From assembly GCF_016526145.1 (NCBI RefSeq), contig NZ_JADDUE010000003.1, positions 186,001 to 250,000 on the forward strand: a DNA stretch of 64,000 nt, given 5' to 3'. Below are positions 16,237 to 24,730 of the stretch, piece after piece. The notes under the pieces are model-generated. The model was not told where the DNA came from, did not search any database, and saw only the letters and a program-made list of their open reading frames with translations. This DNA is from Saccharopolyspora galaxeae (GTDB taxonomy: Bacteria > Actinomycetota > Actinomycetes > Mycobacteriales > Pseudonocardiaceae). A program made the position numbers and the translations under genes. How positions within the stretch are numbered: position 1 is the first letter of the stretch; each line of letters starts with the position of its first letter.

Positions 16237-17832
16237 ATGACCACGGTCGGCACCGAACTCACCGGGCGGATGCTCATCGCGGGCGACCCGGTGCCCGGCG
16301 GCGGCGAGCAGATCCGCGCCGTCGACCCCGGCACGGGTGCTCAGCTGGACCCCGCCTACGGCTGGGGCGGGCCTGCCGAGGTGCAGCGCGCGTGCGCCGC
16401 GGCGGAAGCCGCCTTCGACACCTACCGCGCCACCACCCTCGAGCAGCGCGCGGTGTTCCTGGAGACCATCGCCGAGAAGATCGAGGCGATCGGCGACGCG
16501 CTGCCCGAGCGCGCGCACGCCGAAAGCGGCCTGCCGATGGGCCGGGTGACCGGCGAACGCGGCCGCACCACCGGGCAGCTGCGGCTGTTCGCGCAGGTCG
16601 TGCGGGAAGGCGGTTTCCAGGGCGCGCGGGTGGACCCTGGACTGCCGGACCGCTCCCCCGCGCCGCGCCCGGACATCCGGCAGCGCAAGATCGCGCTCGG
16701 CCCGGTCGCGGTGTTCGGCGCGAGCAACTTCCCGATGGCGTTCTCCGTCGCGGGCGGCGACACCGCTTCCGCGCTGGCCGCGGGCTGCCCCGTGGTGGTG
16801 AAGGCGCACGACGCGCACCCCGGCACCTGCGAGCTGGTCGGGCGGGCGATCACCGAGGCCGTGTCCGCGTGCGGGCTGCCCGCCGGAACGTTCTCGCTGC
16901 TCTACGGCTCCGGGCCGGAGCTGGGCACGGCGCTGGTGAGCGATCCGCGGATCCAGGCGGTCGGCTTCACCGGCTCGCGCACCGCGGGTTTGGCGCTGCT
17001 CGCCGCTGCGCAGCGGCGGCCGCAGCCGATCCCGGTCTACGCGGAGATGAGCAGCATCAACCCGGTGTTCCTGCTGCCCGGCGCGCTGTCCGAGCGTGCC
17101 GCCGAACTGGGCAAGGAGTTCGTCGGCTCGCTGACGCTGGGCTCCGGCCAGTTCTGCACCAACCCCGGCCTGGTCATCGCGGCCGACGGCCCGGAACTGA
17201 AGAACTTCCTGGACGCGGCGGCCGAAGCGGTCGCGGCTTCGGCGCCGACCCCGATGCTTACTCCCGGCATCGCCCGCTCCTACGCCGAAGGCGTCTCCGC
17301 GCTCGCCGACCGGCCCGAGATCCAGGTGCTCGCGCGCGGGCAGGAGTCCGACGCACCGCAGTCCTGCCGGGCGGCGCTGCTGGTCACCGACGCCGATGAC
17401 TTCCTCGGCGCGGACGGGCTGGGCGACGAGGTGTTCGGCTCGTCGTCGCTGGTGGTGCGCTGCCGCGATGCCGAGCAGGTCCGCGCGGTGGCCGCCGCGG
17501 TCGAGGGGCAGCTGACCGCGACGGTGCACGCGAGCGCCGCGGACTCCGCGCAGGCGGGCACGTTGCTGTCCACTTTGGAGCGCAAGGCGGGCCGGATCCT
17601 GTTCAACGGCTGGCCGACCGGCGTCGAGGTCGGGCACGCCATGGTGCACGGCGGACCGTATCCATCCACTTCGGACTCACGGACGACCTCGGTCGGCACG
17701 CTGGCGATCGATCGCTTCCTGCGTCCGGTGTCCTATCAGGACGTTCCGCCGGAGCTGCTGCCCGGCGTGCTCGCCGACGGCAACCCGCAGGGCGTCTGGC
17801 GCCGGGTCGACGGCGAGCTCGGCAAGCACTGA
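16237..17832 (+). CDS. Aldehyde dehydrogenase, 2,5-dioxovalerate (ketoglutarate semialdehyde) type
   Basis: 531 residues from ATG 16237 behind GGGAGG. The sequence fits the ketoglutarate-semialdehyde dehydrogenase group: IALGPVAVFGASNFPMAFS, GFTGSRTAG, VYAEMSSINPVFLLPGAL (Glu base) and SGQFCTNPGLV (catalytic Cys in QFC-T-N-P-G). Such enzymes oxidise 2-oxoglutarate semialdehyde to 2-oxoglutarate with NAD(P)+, the last step of Weimberg-like pentose or hydroxyproline/glucarate breakdown. In this window a fuconate-dehydratase-like enzyme and a KdaD-like protein 27-30 kb away could supply its substrate. A terminator hairpin follows. Confidence 0.82.
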   Translation: MTTVGTELTGRMLIAGDPVPGGGEQIRAVDPGTGAQLDPAYGWGGPAEVQRACAAAEAAFDTYRATTLEQRAVFLETIAEKIEAIGDALPERAHAESGLPMGRVTGERGRTTGQLRLFAQVVREGGFQGARVDPGLPDRSPAPRPDIRQRKIALGPVAVFGASNFPMAFSVAGGDTASALAAGCPVVVKAHDAHPGTCELVGRAITEAVSACGLPAGTFSLLYGSGPELGTALVSDPRIQAVGFTGSRTAGLALLAAAQRRPQPIPVYAEMSSINPVFLLPGALSERAAELGKEFVGSLTLGSGQFCTNPGLVIAADGPELKNFLDAAAEAVAASAPTPMLTPGIARSYAEGVSALADRPEIQVLARGQESDAPQSCRAALLVTDADDFLGADGLGDEVFGSSSLVVRCRDAEQVRAVAAAVEGQLTATVHASAADSAQAGTLLSTLERKAGRILFNGWPTGVEVGHAMVHGGPYPSTSDSRTTSVGTLAIDRFLRPVSYQDVPPELLPGVLADGNPQGVWRRVDGELGKH

Positions 17833-17851
17833 GGGGTGCTCCGGCAAGACC

Positions 17852-17886
17852 CGCGGTGGCGGAACCGCAGCGGCTCCGCCACCGCG
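17852..17886 (+). terminator. Rho-independent-type hairpin after the dehydrogenase
   Basis: CGCGGTGGCGGA (17852-17863) pairs perfectly with TCCGCCACCGCG (17875-17886) around an 11-nt loop, 20 bp after the stop codon. No T-run follows. Confidence 0.7.
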
Positions 17887-18101
17887 CGTCGCGCCGGTGG
17901 CGGGCGAAGAGCTTCGTCGACATCCCGCTCGGCTCAACCGCCACATGCACATCGGTGCGCCCCGGGGAACACATCTTCCGGCGCCGGGAATTCCCCGGCC
18001 CGCTGATGACGTTGACCGGGACAGGCGGTTGAGTGCACAGCGGCCTGACGTCAGATTTTGGCGGCGTTCGCCGTCGCCGGAAAGCACGTTAGGAGGTCGC
18101 A

Positions 18102-18281
18102 ATGGCCTCGCGAACCCATCCCGCCGACCCGCAGCTGGCCCCGACGCTGAGCTTGGAATCGCAGCTGGCCTGCGGCGTCTGCGGTCACCACGCGCTGACC
18201 GAGTCCGCCGACCACGACCGCGCCGACGATCCCCGCGACCGCTTGATCTGCCAGATCTGCGGCGCGCATCGACTGGTGTGA
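18102..18281 (+). CDS. 59-residue protein with two CxxC knuckles (zinc-ribbon-like)
   Basis: ATG 18102 is preceded by TAGGAGG at ideal spacing. The product contains CGVC (residues 24-27) and CQIC (residues 50-53), separated by an acidic, His-rich linker (HH, DHDRADDPRD). Two C-x-x-C pairs of this kind usually bind one zinc ion. The protein is too short for an enzyme; it may act as an adaptor or DNA/RNA-binding microprotein. It ends 28 bp before, and points at, the GAF-ANTAR gene. I do not recognise the family. Confidence 0.65.
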   Translation: MASRTHPADPQLAPTLSLESQLACGVCGHHALTESADHDRADDPRDRLICQICGAHRLV

Positions 18282-18309
18282 CGCGCGGGCGTGACGTGCT
18301 GGGATGAGT

Positions 18310-19029
18310 TCAATTGCTCTGCGGCCGGGAGGCGCCGCCCGGGTTCTCGTGCTCGGCCACGACCCAGGCGGCGACCTCGGTCAGCTTGATGTTGGACTGC
18401 TGCGAAGCCCGCACTAGCAGGTCGAACGCCTGCTGCGCACCGAGGCGGTGCTGGCACATCAGCAGCCCCTTGGCCTGTCCGATGGCGTCCCTGGACGCCA
18501 CCGACTCGCTGAGCTGCCGATGGTGCCGCGCCCCGGACAGGGCCAAGGCCGCGTGGGCGGCGAAGACTTCGCCGATGATCTGGGCCTCGTCGCCGAACCG
18601 CACTTCGTGGTCGCCGTAGAGGTTCAACGCGCCGAGCGTGTCCTCCTGGACGAACAGCCGGAACGAGATCATGCTGCCGATCCTCAGCTCAGCGGCGCGA
18701 GCCGCGAACCGAGGCCAGCGCGTTTCGGCGTTCATGTCATCGACGACGACGGTTTCGCGCTGCCAGATGGCGTCCACGCACGGCCCCTCGCCCAGCTCCT
18801 GCTGCGCCTCGTCGCACTGGCGCACCATTTCGTCCGTCGGCACTCGCGCGCTCACCTGCTTGCGGTAAACTTGCGTGATCCCTCCGGCCCAGACGCCCGG
18901 CACGGTGTTGACCGCGGTCTGCACGATCGCGCCCAGCGTGTCCGTCTCGTTCGTCTCCGCTTCCAGATTCCTGGCCAGCGTGCTCATCACGCTCGCGAGT
19001 TCGTGGCGCTGACCATCCCCGTAGTTCAT
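18310..19029 (-). CDS. GAF and ANTAR domain regulator
   Basis: 239 residues from ATG 19029, with AAGGA upstream. Residues about 20-160 form a GAF sensor domain (TLGAIVQTAVNTVPGVWAGG ... GEGPCVDAIWQRETVVVDDM ... VFAAHAALALSGAR). The C-terminal 60 residues are an ANTAR domain (SRDAIGQAKGLLMCQHRLGA, then AFDLLVRASQQSNIKLTEVA), which binds paired hexanucleotide hairpins in nascent RNA and prevents termination. This architecture is very common in actinomycetes. The GAF ligand is unknown. No ANTAR target hairpin pair was identified nearby. Confidence 0.9.
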   Translation of the reverse strand: MNYGDGQRHELASVMSTLARNLEAETNETDTLGAIVQTAVNTVPGVWAGGITQVYRKQVSARVPTDEMVRQCDEAQQELGEGPCVDAIWQRETVVVDDMNAETRWPRFAARAAELRIGSMISFRLFVQEDTLGALNLYGDHEVRFGDEAQIIGEVFAAHAALALSGARHHRQLSESVASRDAIGQAKGLLMCQHRLGAQQAFDLLVRASQQSNIKLTEVAAWVVAEHENPGGASRPQSN

Positions 19030-19254
19030 GACCCGGTTCCTTCGCGTGCAAACGGCCGAGCGAGCACGTGGTGCCGAACCCGCACGACCTTGGCCGAGCC
19101 GGCGTCCGGATGCGCGACTCAACCCAACCGACGGTTCGCCACAACACTCTCGGTCAACACCTGCGACCGCAACAGTGCAGGACTCCGCGTAGTCGAAGTC
19201 GACCACTGATCGCGACTCCGGGCGACGCAGCGAGCACGCTGCGCTATCGGTTGC

Positions 19255-20262
19255 TCAGGACGTCAGGTCGCGGATGCGGGGCACGACCTGCTCGGTGAAG
19301 GTCCGCAGGAACCGCGACTGGTCCGAGCCCGGCGCGTGGAACACCAGGTGGTCGAAACCGGCATCCAGGTACGCCTTGATCTGGGTCAGCGCGTCCTCCG
19401 GGTCGGAGGCCACGATCCACCGGCTCGCCACCTGCTCGATCGGCAGCTCGTTGCCCGCGCGCTCCATCTCCGCCGGATCGTCCAGGCTGTGCTTGACCTC
19501 GGCGGGCAGCGCCAGCGGCGCCCAGAACCGGGTGTTGTGCAGCGCGGTCTCCGGGTCCGGGTCGAACGAGAGCTTGATCTCGATCATCTTGTCCAGCGCC
19601 GCGGAGTCGCGGCCGCTCTTGGCCGCCCCCTCGGAGACCGCGGGCAGCAGCTTGTCGGTGTAGAGGTCCATGCCCTTGCCGCTGGTGCAGATGAACCCGT
19701 CGCCGACGCGGCCGGCGTACTTCGCCACCATCGGCCCGCCCGCGGCCACGTAGATCGGCACTCCGCCGTCCGGCGCGTCGTAGATGGTGGCGTTCGCGGT
19801 GCGGTAGTACTCGCCTTCGTAGCTGACCCGCTCCGAGTTCCACAGCGTCCGGATCAGCTCGACCGATTCCTTGAGCCTGCGGAAGCGTTCCCTGAACTCC
19901 GGCCATTCGCGGGCGGTGACGGCGGTCTCGTTGAGCGCCTCGCCGGTGCCGATGCCGAGCATCACCCGGCCCGGGTAGAGGCTGCCGAGCGTGCCGAACG
20001 CCTGCGCCACCACCGCGGGCTCGTAGCGGAACGTCGGGGTGAGCACGCTGGTGCCCATTTGGATGCGGGAAGTGCGCTCGCCGACCGCGCTCATCCAGGA
20101 CATCGCGAACGGCGCGTGACCCTGGTTGTGCCGCCACGGCTGGAAGTGGTCGCTGACCATGACGCTGTCCAGGCCGCGCTGCTCGGCCTCGACGGCGAAC
20201 TCGACGAGGTCGCGCGGCCCGAACTGCTCGGCGGACGCCTTGTACCCGATCTTGATGCTCAT
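19255..20262 (-). CDS. fgd: F420-dependent glucose-6-phosphate dehydrogenase
   Basis: 335 residues from ATG 20262; the [20 protein letters not shown] start aligns with known Fgd N-termini. Family features include [51 protein letters not shown] and [20 protein letters not shown]. Fgd oxidises glucose-6-phosphate to 6-phosphogluconolactone and makes reduced F420H2 in the cytosol. An FO synthase gene (fbiC) in the same window supplies the F420 chromophore. No recognisable ribosome site decides the start; GAGG lies about 13 nt upstream. Some related LLM-class enzymes have other substrates, but similarity here is close. Confidence 0.88.
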   Translation of the reverse strand: MSIKIGYKASAEQFGPRDLVEFAVEAEQRGLDSVMVSDHFQPWRHNQGHAPFAMSWMSAVGERTSRIQMGTSVLTPTFRYEPAVVAQAFGTLGSLYPGRVMLGIGTGEALNETAVTAREWPEFRERFRRLKESVELIRTLWNSERVSYEGEYYRTANATIYDAPDGGVPIYVAAGGPMVAKYAGRVGDGFICTSGKGMDLYTDKLLPAVSEGAAKSGRDSAALDKMIEIKLSFDPDPETALHNTRFWAPLALPAEVKHSLDDPAEMERAGNELPIEQVASRWIVASDPEDALTQIKAYLDAGFDHLVFHAPGSDQSRFLRTFTEQVVPRIRDLTS

Positions 20263-20629
20263 GTCTGGTTCGCTTACCTCACCCATCAAACGGTCGCTGG
20301 GACGTCGTGGCGCTCGTCGTCGCAGGGCGCGTCGGCGCACCCGGGCGGAGGCGATCCACCGGCGGCGCCGCGATCGTGCGCACCGCGGCTCGTCGCACCG
20401 TGCCGGTGCGCGCCAGTCGTCCCCGCACAGTCGTACCGGATCGGTCTAGATGCCGGCCGCGCGGGTCGGCTTGCGCGGCGGCGGCCGTAATCGAGCGAGC
20501 ACGCACCGTGCTGCGCGGGCGTTCGGCTAAACTCCGGCCGGGGACATTCGACCGTCCATTTCGGATTATTCGACGGAATTCCGGACGGTTTCGGCAATAC
20601 CGGCTCTCGACGACGTGAGGTACGGCTAC
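20263..20629. promoter_or_regulatory. Divergent intergenic region between fgd and ribokinase
   Basis: No gene found. An inverted CCGTCC/GGACGG pair (20552-20557 and 20583-20588) flanks the AT-richest part, ATTTCGGATTATTCGACGGA, about 45-75 bp before the ribokinase start and is a plausible operator or promoter region. Confidence 0.4.
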
Positions 20630-21556
20630 ATGGCGGCCAGCGACAGCACCGAACAGCCCATCGGCAGGGTACTGGTGGTCGGCGCGATCAATGTGGACTA
20701 CGTCGTGACCGCGCCGCGCCTGCCGCGCCCAGGCGAGACCGTGGTCGGCGATCAGGTCGAGCACTACGGCGGCGGCAAAGGCGCGAACGCGGCGGTGGCC
20801 GCGGCCGCAGCGGGCGCGCGGGTGCGACTGGCGGGCGCGGTCGGGGCCGACGACGCGGGCAGCGGAACGCTGCGCGATCTGCGCGAGCACGGCGTGTCCG
20901 TGGACGACGTCGCGGCGCTCGACGACCGCACCACCGGCTCGGCGCTGATCGTGGTGGACCACGCCGGGGAGAACCAGATCGCGGTGGGCGCCGGGGCGAA
21001 CTACGGCGTCACCGCCGAGCACGTCGGCAACGTACTGGACTCGGCCCTGCCCGGAACCGGATGCCTGCTGGTGAGCACGGAGATCCCGGCGGAGGCGATC
21101 CGCACTGCGGTGCGGCGCGCGGCGAGCGCGGGTGTGCCGTGCGTGCTCAACCCGGCACCGGTCGTGCCGGAACTGGCCGAGCTGCTGGATGCCGCGCCGC
21201 TGCTGACGCCGAACGCGAGCGAGCTGGGCGAGCTCACCGAGCTGTGCTCGACCTCCCCGGAGGGCGACGACACCAAGGATCACGCCCGGGCGCTGGCGCG
21301 GCTCACCGAACGCGAAGTCGTGGTCACCCTCGGTGGCGAGGGTTCCATGCTGGTGCACCCCGATGAACGGGTCCGGCGTCTTCCCGCGCCGGAGACGACG
21401 GTTCGGGACACGACCGGCGCGGGTGATGCGTTCAACGGCGCGCTCGCCGCGCACCTCGCGGCGGGATGGGAGGTCGCGGCCGCGGTGGAGCTCGCGACTG
21501 CGGCGGCTTCCCGGTCGGTGGCGACGGTCGGTGCGCGGCCGCGGACTTCCGGGTGA
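20630..21556 (+). CDS. PfkB-family sugar kinase, ribokinase-like
   Basis: 308 residues from ATG 20630 (GTGAGG 8 nt upstream; GTG 20615 lacks a site). Conserved features: VVGAINVDYVV at the start, the sugar-binding HYGGGKGANAAVAAA, NPAPVVPELAELL, LTPNASELGEL, and the ATP/anion-hole motif VRDTTGAGDAFNGALAAHLA. These assign it to PfkB kinases and closest to ribokinase (ribose + ATP to ribose-5-phosphate). No ribose transporter or repressor is adjacent, so nucleoside or deoxyribose recycling is possible. Confidence 0.85.
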   Translation: MAASDSTEQPIGRVLVVGAINVDYVVTAPRLPRPGETVVGDQVEHYGGGKGANAAVAAAAAGARVRLAGAVGADDAGSGTLRDLREHGVSVDDVAALDDRTTGSALIVVDHAGENQIAVGAGANYGVTAEHVGNVLDSALPGTGCLLVSTEIPAEAIRTAVRRAASAGVPCVLNPAPVVPELAELLDAAPLLTPNASELGELTELCSTSPEGDDTKDHARALARLTEREVVVTLGGEGSMLVHPDERVRRLPAPETTVRDTTGAGDAFNGALAAHLAAGWEVAAAVELATAAASRSVATVGARPRTSG

Positions 21557-21677
21557 GAGAGCCGGAGCGCCGCGTCTTCAGCTGAGGTGCCGCGGGTTCA
21601 GGACCCAGCGGGTTCGGGACTGATGCTGAACCGTGCAGCCGCCGCTGCTCGTTGCGGCTCTGCGAGCGCCGGGCTGC

Positions 21678-23036
21678 TCACCCGGCGCGCAACGCTTCGG
21701 CGAATTCGCTCGCGCTGCCACCGTTCCCGAGTGCGAGCACGTGCCGCATCGTGTCCTTCGCGTCCGCGCCGAAGTTGTCGGTGAACTTGGCGCGGATGTC
21801 CTCGTGGGTCAGCGGGCGTTCGGCGTGCCCGCGGTTGACGTCCTCGCGCCGGGTGAGCTTGCGGCCGTCCCGCAGCAGGATCTCCACTTCGCCCGAATAT
21901 GCCTGCGGGAAACGGCTTTCCGGGTCGTCGGCGATCTCGACCAGCTGCGCGAGCCGCAGGATCTCCGGGTCCGCCAAGGAATCCGCGGCGAACTCGGCGA
22001 GCGTGAGCCGTCCGCGCGCCAGGCAGGCCCCGGCGATGAACGGGAGGCTGAACTTCGCGTCGTAGTCGTCCTGCGGGCGGCGCTTGCGTTCGATCGGATC
22101 GCAGACCGCGGCGGCGGGCGTTTCGTGGATGCGGCAGCGCACCGAGTCCACTTCGGACGCTTCGATGCCTGCGGACTCGCGCAGCGCCAGGATCGCGTCG
22201 GCGAAGGCGTGCGTGAAGTGGCAGCTCGGGTACGGCTTGACCGCGGTGTCCAGCAGTTCCCAGCGCTCGCCCAGCCCGTCGAGTGCGTCTTGCGCGTCCC
22301 ACTCGGAAGTCTGCAGGTGCGTCGCGTACAGGCCGTGGCGGCCTTCGTAGACCTCGGGCGGGCCGGGCCAGCCGGTCGCGGCGAAGGTCGCCGCGGTGAT
22401 CGCGCTGTTGGCCGCCCAGCCCGGGTGCAGCCGCTTGGTCCACGCGCCGTCGGCCAGGAACTCCAGCAGGCCCGAAGCCATCGAGCCGACGATGCGCTGC
22501 GACTCGGCGATTCCGTCCGCGCCCGCTCCGGCCAGTTTCGCCGCGCTCACCGCGGAACCGAACGCCCCGGCCACACCCGTCGGGTGGAACCCGGCGGCGT
22601 GGAAGCCGCCGCGGGCGACCTTGCCGACGCGGGCGCTGATCTCGACGCCGAGCACGTAGGCCGCGAGCAGCTCCTCGGCGCTGCGGCCGTGCTTGATCGC
22701 GGCGGCGATGCTCACCGGCAGCGCGGAAGCCGACACGTGGGTCACCGCGGGCATGTGCGTGTCGTCGAAGTCCAAGCCGTGCACCAGGATCGCGTTGAGC
22801 ATGGCGGCTTCCCGCGGGGCGAGCCGGTCCGGCAGGCCCAGCACCGGCTGCTCGCCGGGGCCGAGTTCGGCGACCGCGCGCCGGGCGTTGCGGGCGAAAT
22901 CGTGCTCGGTGGCGGCGAACGCGACGCCGACCGAGTCCAGCGCGAGGTGCCGCGCCCGCTCCAGCACCTCGTCCGGGATGTGCTGGGCAGTGGTGCGGGC
23001 GGCGAAATCGCCGAGCACGTCCGCGATGGCGGGCAT
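21678..23036 (-). CDS. MmgE/PrpD-family dehydratase or decarboxylase
   Basis: 452 residues from ATG 23036, with GGAGG just upstream; the open frame extends to 23138 without a site. Family markers: ADVLGDFAARTTAQHIPDEV, HGLDFDDTHMPAVTHVSASA, GFHPTGVAGAFGSAVSAAKL, KPYPSCHFTHAFADA. MmgE/PrpD proteins include 2-methylcitrate dehydratase and cis-aconitate decarboxylase (itaconate formation). Located beside a FadR-type regulator and opposite MaoC/CaiB/acyl-CoA dehydrogenase genes, and preceded by an operator-like GTCAGAC site that also occurs in front of those genes. Which reaction it performs cannot be decided from sequence alone. Confidence 0.85.
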   Translation of the reverse strand: MPAIADVLGDFAARTTAQHIPDEVLERARHLALDSVGVAFAATEHDFARNARRAVAELGPGEQPVLGLPDRLAPREAAMLNAILVHGLDFDDTHMPAVTHVSASALPVSIAAAIKHGRSAEELLAAYVLGVEISARVGKVARGGFHAAGFHPTGVAGAFGSAVSAAKLAGAGADGIAESQRIVGSMASGLLEFLADGAWTKRLHPGWAANSAITAATFAATGWPGPPEVYEGRHGLYATHLQTSEWDAQDALDGLGERWELLDTAVKPYPSCHFTHAFADAILALRESAGIEASEVDSVRCRIHETPAAAVCDPIERKRRPQDDYDAKFSLPFIAGACLARGRLTLAEFAADSLADPEILRLAQLVEIADDPESRFPQAYSGEVEILLRDGRKLTRREDVNRGHAERPLTHEDIRAKFTDNFGADAKDTMRHVLALGNGGSASEFAEALRAG

Positions 23037-23138
23037 GGCGCCTCCATGGCTGTCGGACCAGCGGGCCGGACCGGGTGGTCTCGCCGTTGACGACCGCCGG
23101 ACACCATCAGTCTGCAAGCCTCGCCACGACACCCACAA

Positions 23139-23157
23139 GACAAACGTCAGACTTTTC
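23139..23157. promoter_or_regulatory. Operator candidate 1 for the FadR-type regulator
   Basis: ACAAACGTCAGACTTTTCC, with core GTCAGAC at 23146-23152, lies about 110 bp upstream of the PrpD start. The same core with AT-rich flanks occurs at 24051-24057. The GT-N3-AC core fits the GntR/FadR consensus. Confidence 0.45.
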
Positions 23158-23171
23158 CGAGCGAGCTTTCC

Positions 23172-23222
23172 GAGTGAACGGCCCGCTCGTCCAATCTATT
23201 CAGTCGAACAGTCCGTTCACTC
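23172..23222. repeat. 51-bp palindromic intergenic element, copy 1
   Basis: GAGTGAACGGCCCGCTCGTC at the left pairs with the right arm ending CAGTCCGTTCACTC; the centre is CAATCTATTCA. It lies downstream of the FadR-type gene and upstream of PrpD, both on the minus strand. Four other copies of 50-51 bp occur in this window. Confidence 0.75.
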
Positions 23223-23247
23223 GGGAAGGAACCGGGAGACGGGGAGG

Positions 23248-23973
23248 TCAGTCCTCCATGCGCTCGTAGAGCGGGCGCAGCGCGAGGAGGTGTTCGCGCA
23301 CCAGCTCCTCGGCCGCGTCGGCGTCGCCCGCGGCGACCGCCTCGTGCACGCGAGCGTGCTCGGCGTCGATGTCCTCCCACACCTCCCGCGCCACCCGATC
23401 CCGGTGCAGCCGCGTGCGCAGCACCGCGTTCACCGGCTGGCACATCATCCGAAGCAGCGGGTTGCCGCTGGCCGCCACCAGCGTGGTGTGGAAGTCCCAG
23501 TGCACCGCGAAGCCCTCGTCCGGATGCAGGTGCCCGGTCTTCTCCGTCGTTTCGCGGAGTTCGGCGAGATCCGCGACGTCGGCGCGCTCGGCGGCGAGCC
23601 GGGCCGCGGGCGGTTCCAGCAGCAAGCGGGCTTCCAGCAGGTTGTCCACGCTCATGTTCCGCGCGTTGACCAGCAGCCCGAGCGTGCCGCCGAGGTGCTC
23701 GGCGACCGCTCCGGCGTCCGGGGCGGCGACGAAGCTGCCACCGGTCACGCCGCGGGCGGTGTCGATCAGGTGCTGGCTGGCCAGCAGCCGCAGCGCCTCG
23801 CGCACGGTGGAGCGGCTGACCCCGAACATGCCGCCCAGCTCGGATTCGCTCGGCAGCTTCGCCCCGGAGGGCAGCGCGCCGCTGACGATCTGGTCCCGCA
23901 GCTGCTCGGCCACCTGCCGGTAGGCGGCCTGCACCGGGCGCACCCGCAGCTTCGCGCCGTCGTCCGCCGTCAT
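23248..23973 (-). CDS. GntR-family regulator, FadR subgroup
   Basis: 241 residues from ATG 23973. The N-terminal winged HTH is clear (YRQVAEQLRDQIVSGALPSG, PSESELGGMFGVSRSTVREA, LRLLASQHLIDTARGVTGGS). The C-terminal all-helical FCD domain contains LLEARLLLEPPAARLAAE, DFHTTLVAASGNPLL and HARVHEAVAAGDADAAEELV with the D/H residues that bind a metal in this family. It lies between the PrpD gene and the MaoC-CaiB-dehydrogenase operon, with identical GTCAGAC cores before both, so it very likely represses or activates this pathway in response to an organic acid or acyl-CoA. Confidence 0.9.
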   Translation of the reverse strand: MTADDGAKLRVRPVQAAYRQVAEQLRDQIVSGALPSGAKLPSESELGGMFGVSRSTVREALRLLASQHLIDTARGVTGGSFVAAPDAGAVAEHLGGTLGLLVNARNMSVDNLLEARLLLEPPAARLAAERADVADLAELRETTEKTGHLHPDEGFAVHWDFHTTLVAASGNPLLRMMCQPVNAVLRTRLHRDRVAREVWEDIDAEHARVHEAVAAGDADAAEELVREHLLALRPLYERMED

Positions 23974-24045
23974 CTCCGCCCCCCGGTCGGTCGGTGTCGA
24001 CCCAGCGTACGACAAACCGGACCGCTCGGAGCAGACCACGGCAGC

Positions 24046-24064
24046 AAAATGTCAGACGTATTGC
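24046..24064. promoter_or_regulatory. Operator candidate 2 for the FadR-type regulator
   Basis: CAAAATGTCAGACGTATTG, core GTCAGAC at 24051-24057, in the gap between the regulator gene and the divergent MaoC operon. Same core and orientation as the site at 23146-23152, and ideally placed for autoregulation plus control of the operon. Confidence 0.5.
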
Positions 24065-24092
24065 GTGGCGAGTTCGCCCGGACGCATACTCC

Positions 24093-24140
24093 GGGAACTC
24101 CGGCGAATCGGGGGGAACTCCGGCGAATCGGGGGAACTCC
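24093..24140. repeat. Tandem 20-bp repeats in the MaoC operon leader
   Basis: GGGAACTCCGGCGAATCGGG occurs at 24093-24112 and again at 24113-24132, and a third partial unit GGGAACTCC follows at 24132-24140. The array begins 36 bp downstream of operator candidate 2 and ends about 50 bp before the MaoC start codon, so it lies in the untranslated leader or promoter. Confidence 0.8.
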
Positions 24141-24193
24141 CGGCGGCGCACCGGCACCGCCGGGCGGGCGAAGGGCGAACAGGAGGTGCGGCG

Positions 24194-24730
24194 GTGACCG
24201 TGCACGAAGCTCAGCAAGGGCGCTTCTTCGAGGACTTCGCCGTCGGCGACGTCTACCGGCATCCGCTGGGGCGCACCATCAGCGAAGCGGACAACACCTG
24301 GTTCACGCTGCTGACGATGAACACCCACCCCGCGCACTTCGACGCGAACTACGCCGCGCACACCCCGTTCGGCAAGGTACTGGTCAACTCCGGGCTGACC
24401 ATCGCGATGCTGCTCGGGCAGAGCGTGCGCGACATCAGCCAGCGCGCGGTGGCCAACCTGGCGATGACCAACGTTGCGCTCACCCACCCCGTGTACGTGG
24501 GCGACACGCTCTACGGCGAATCGATCTGCACCGGCAAGCGGGAATCCAAGTCCAAGCCGTACGCGGGCCTGGTGAACGTGCACACCCGCGGGCTCAACGC
24601 CGAAGGCGACGAGTGCCTGTCGTTCGACCGCACGGTGTTGATCTACAAGCAGGCGCACGCCGCGGAGATCGACTCCTTCCCCGCGGCCAAGAACGGCCCG
24701 CTGTCGCTGGAAGCCGGAGGTGCCGAATGA
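24194..24730 (+). CDS. MaoC-family enoyl/itaconyl-CoA-type hydratase
   Basis: 178 residues from GTG 24194 with AGGAGG at 24181-24186. Hot-dog-fold motifs: GRFFEDFAVGDVYRHPLGRT, the catalytic ISEADNTWFTLLTMNTHPAH (Asp/His pair) and NYAAHTPFGKVLVNSGLTIA. The overall sequence resembles mycobacterial Rv2499c-type MaoC proteins, from memory, which hydrate branched C5-dicarboxylyl-CoAs. First gene of an operon with CaiB CoA-transferase (4-bp overlap) and acyl-CoA dehydrogenase. Hydration of an unsaturated acyl-CoA is well supported; the specific substrate is inference. Confidence 0.85.
   Translation: MTVHEAQQGRFFEDFAVGDVYRHPLGRTISEADNTWFTLLTMNTHPAHFDANYAAHTPFGKVLVNSGLTIAMLLGQSVRDISQRAVANLAMTNVALTHPVYVGDTLYGESICTGKRESKSKPYAGLVNVHTRGLNAEGDECLSFDRTVLIYKQAHAAEIDSFPAAKNGPLSLEAGGAE

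Noticed and set aside
24065-24193. N-terminal extension of the MaoC protein across the 20-bp tandem repeats
   Set aside because: The extension translates the repeats into low-complexity sequence unrelated to MaoC; GTG 24194 has AGGAGG at 24181-24186.
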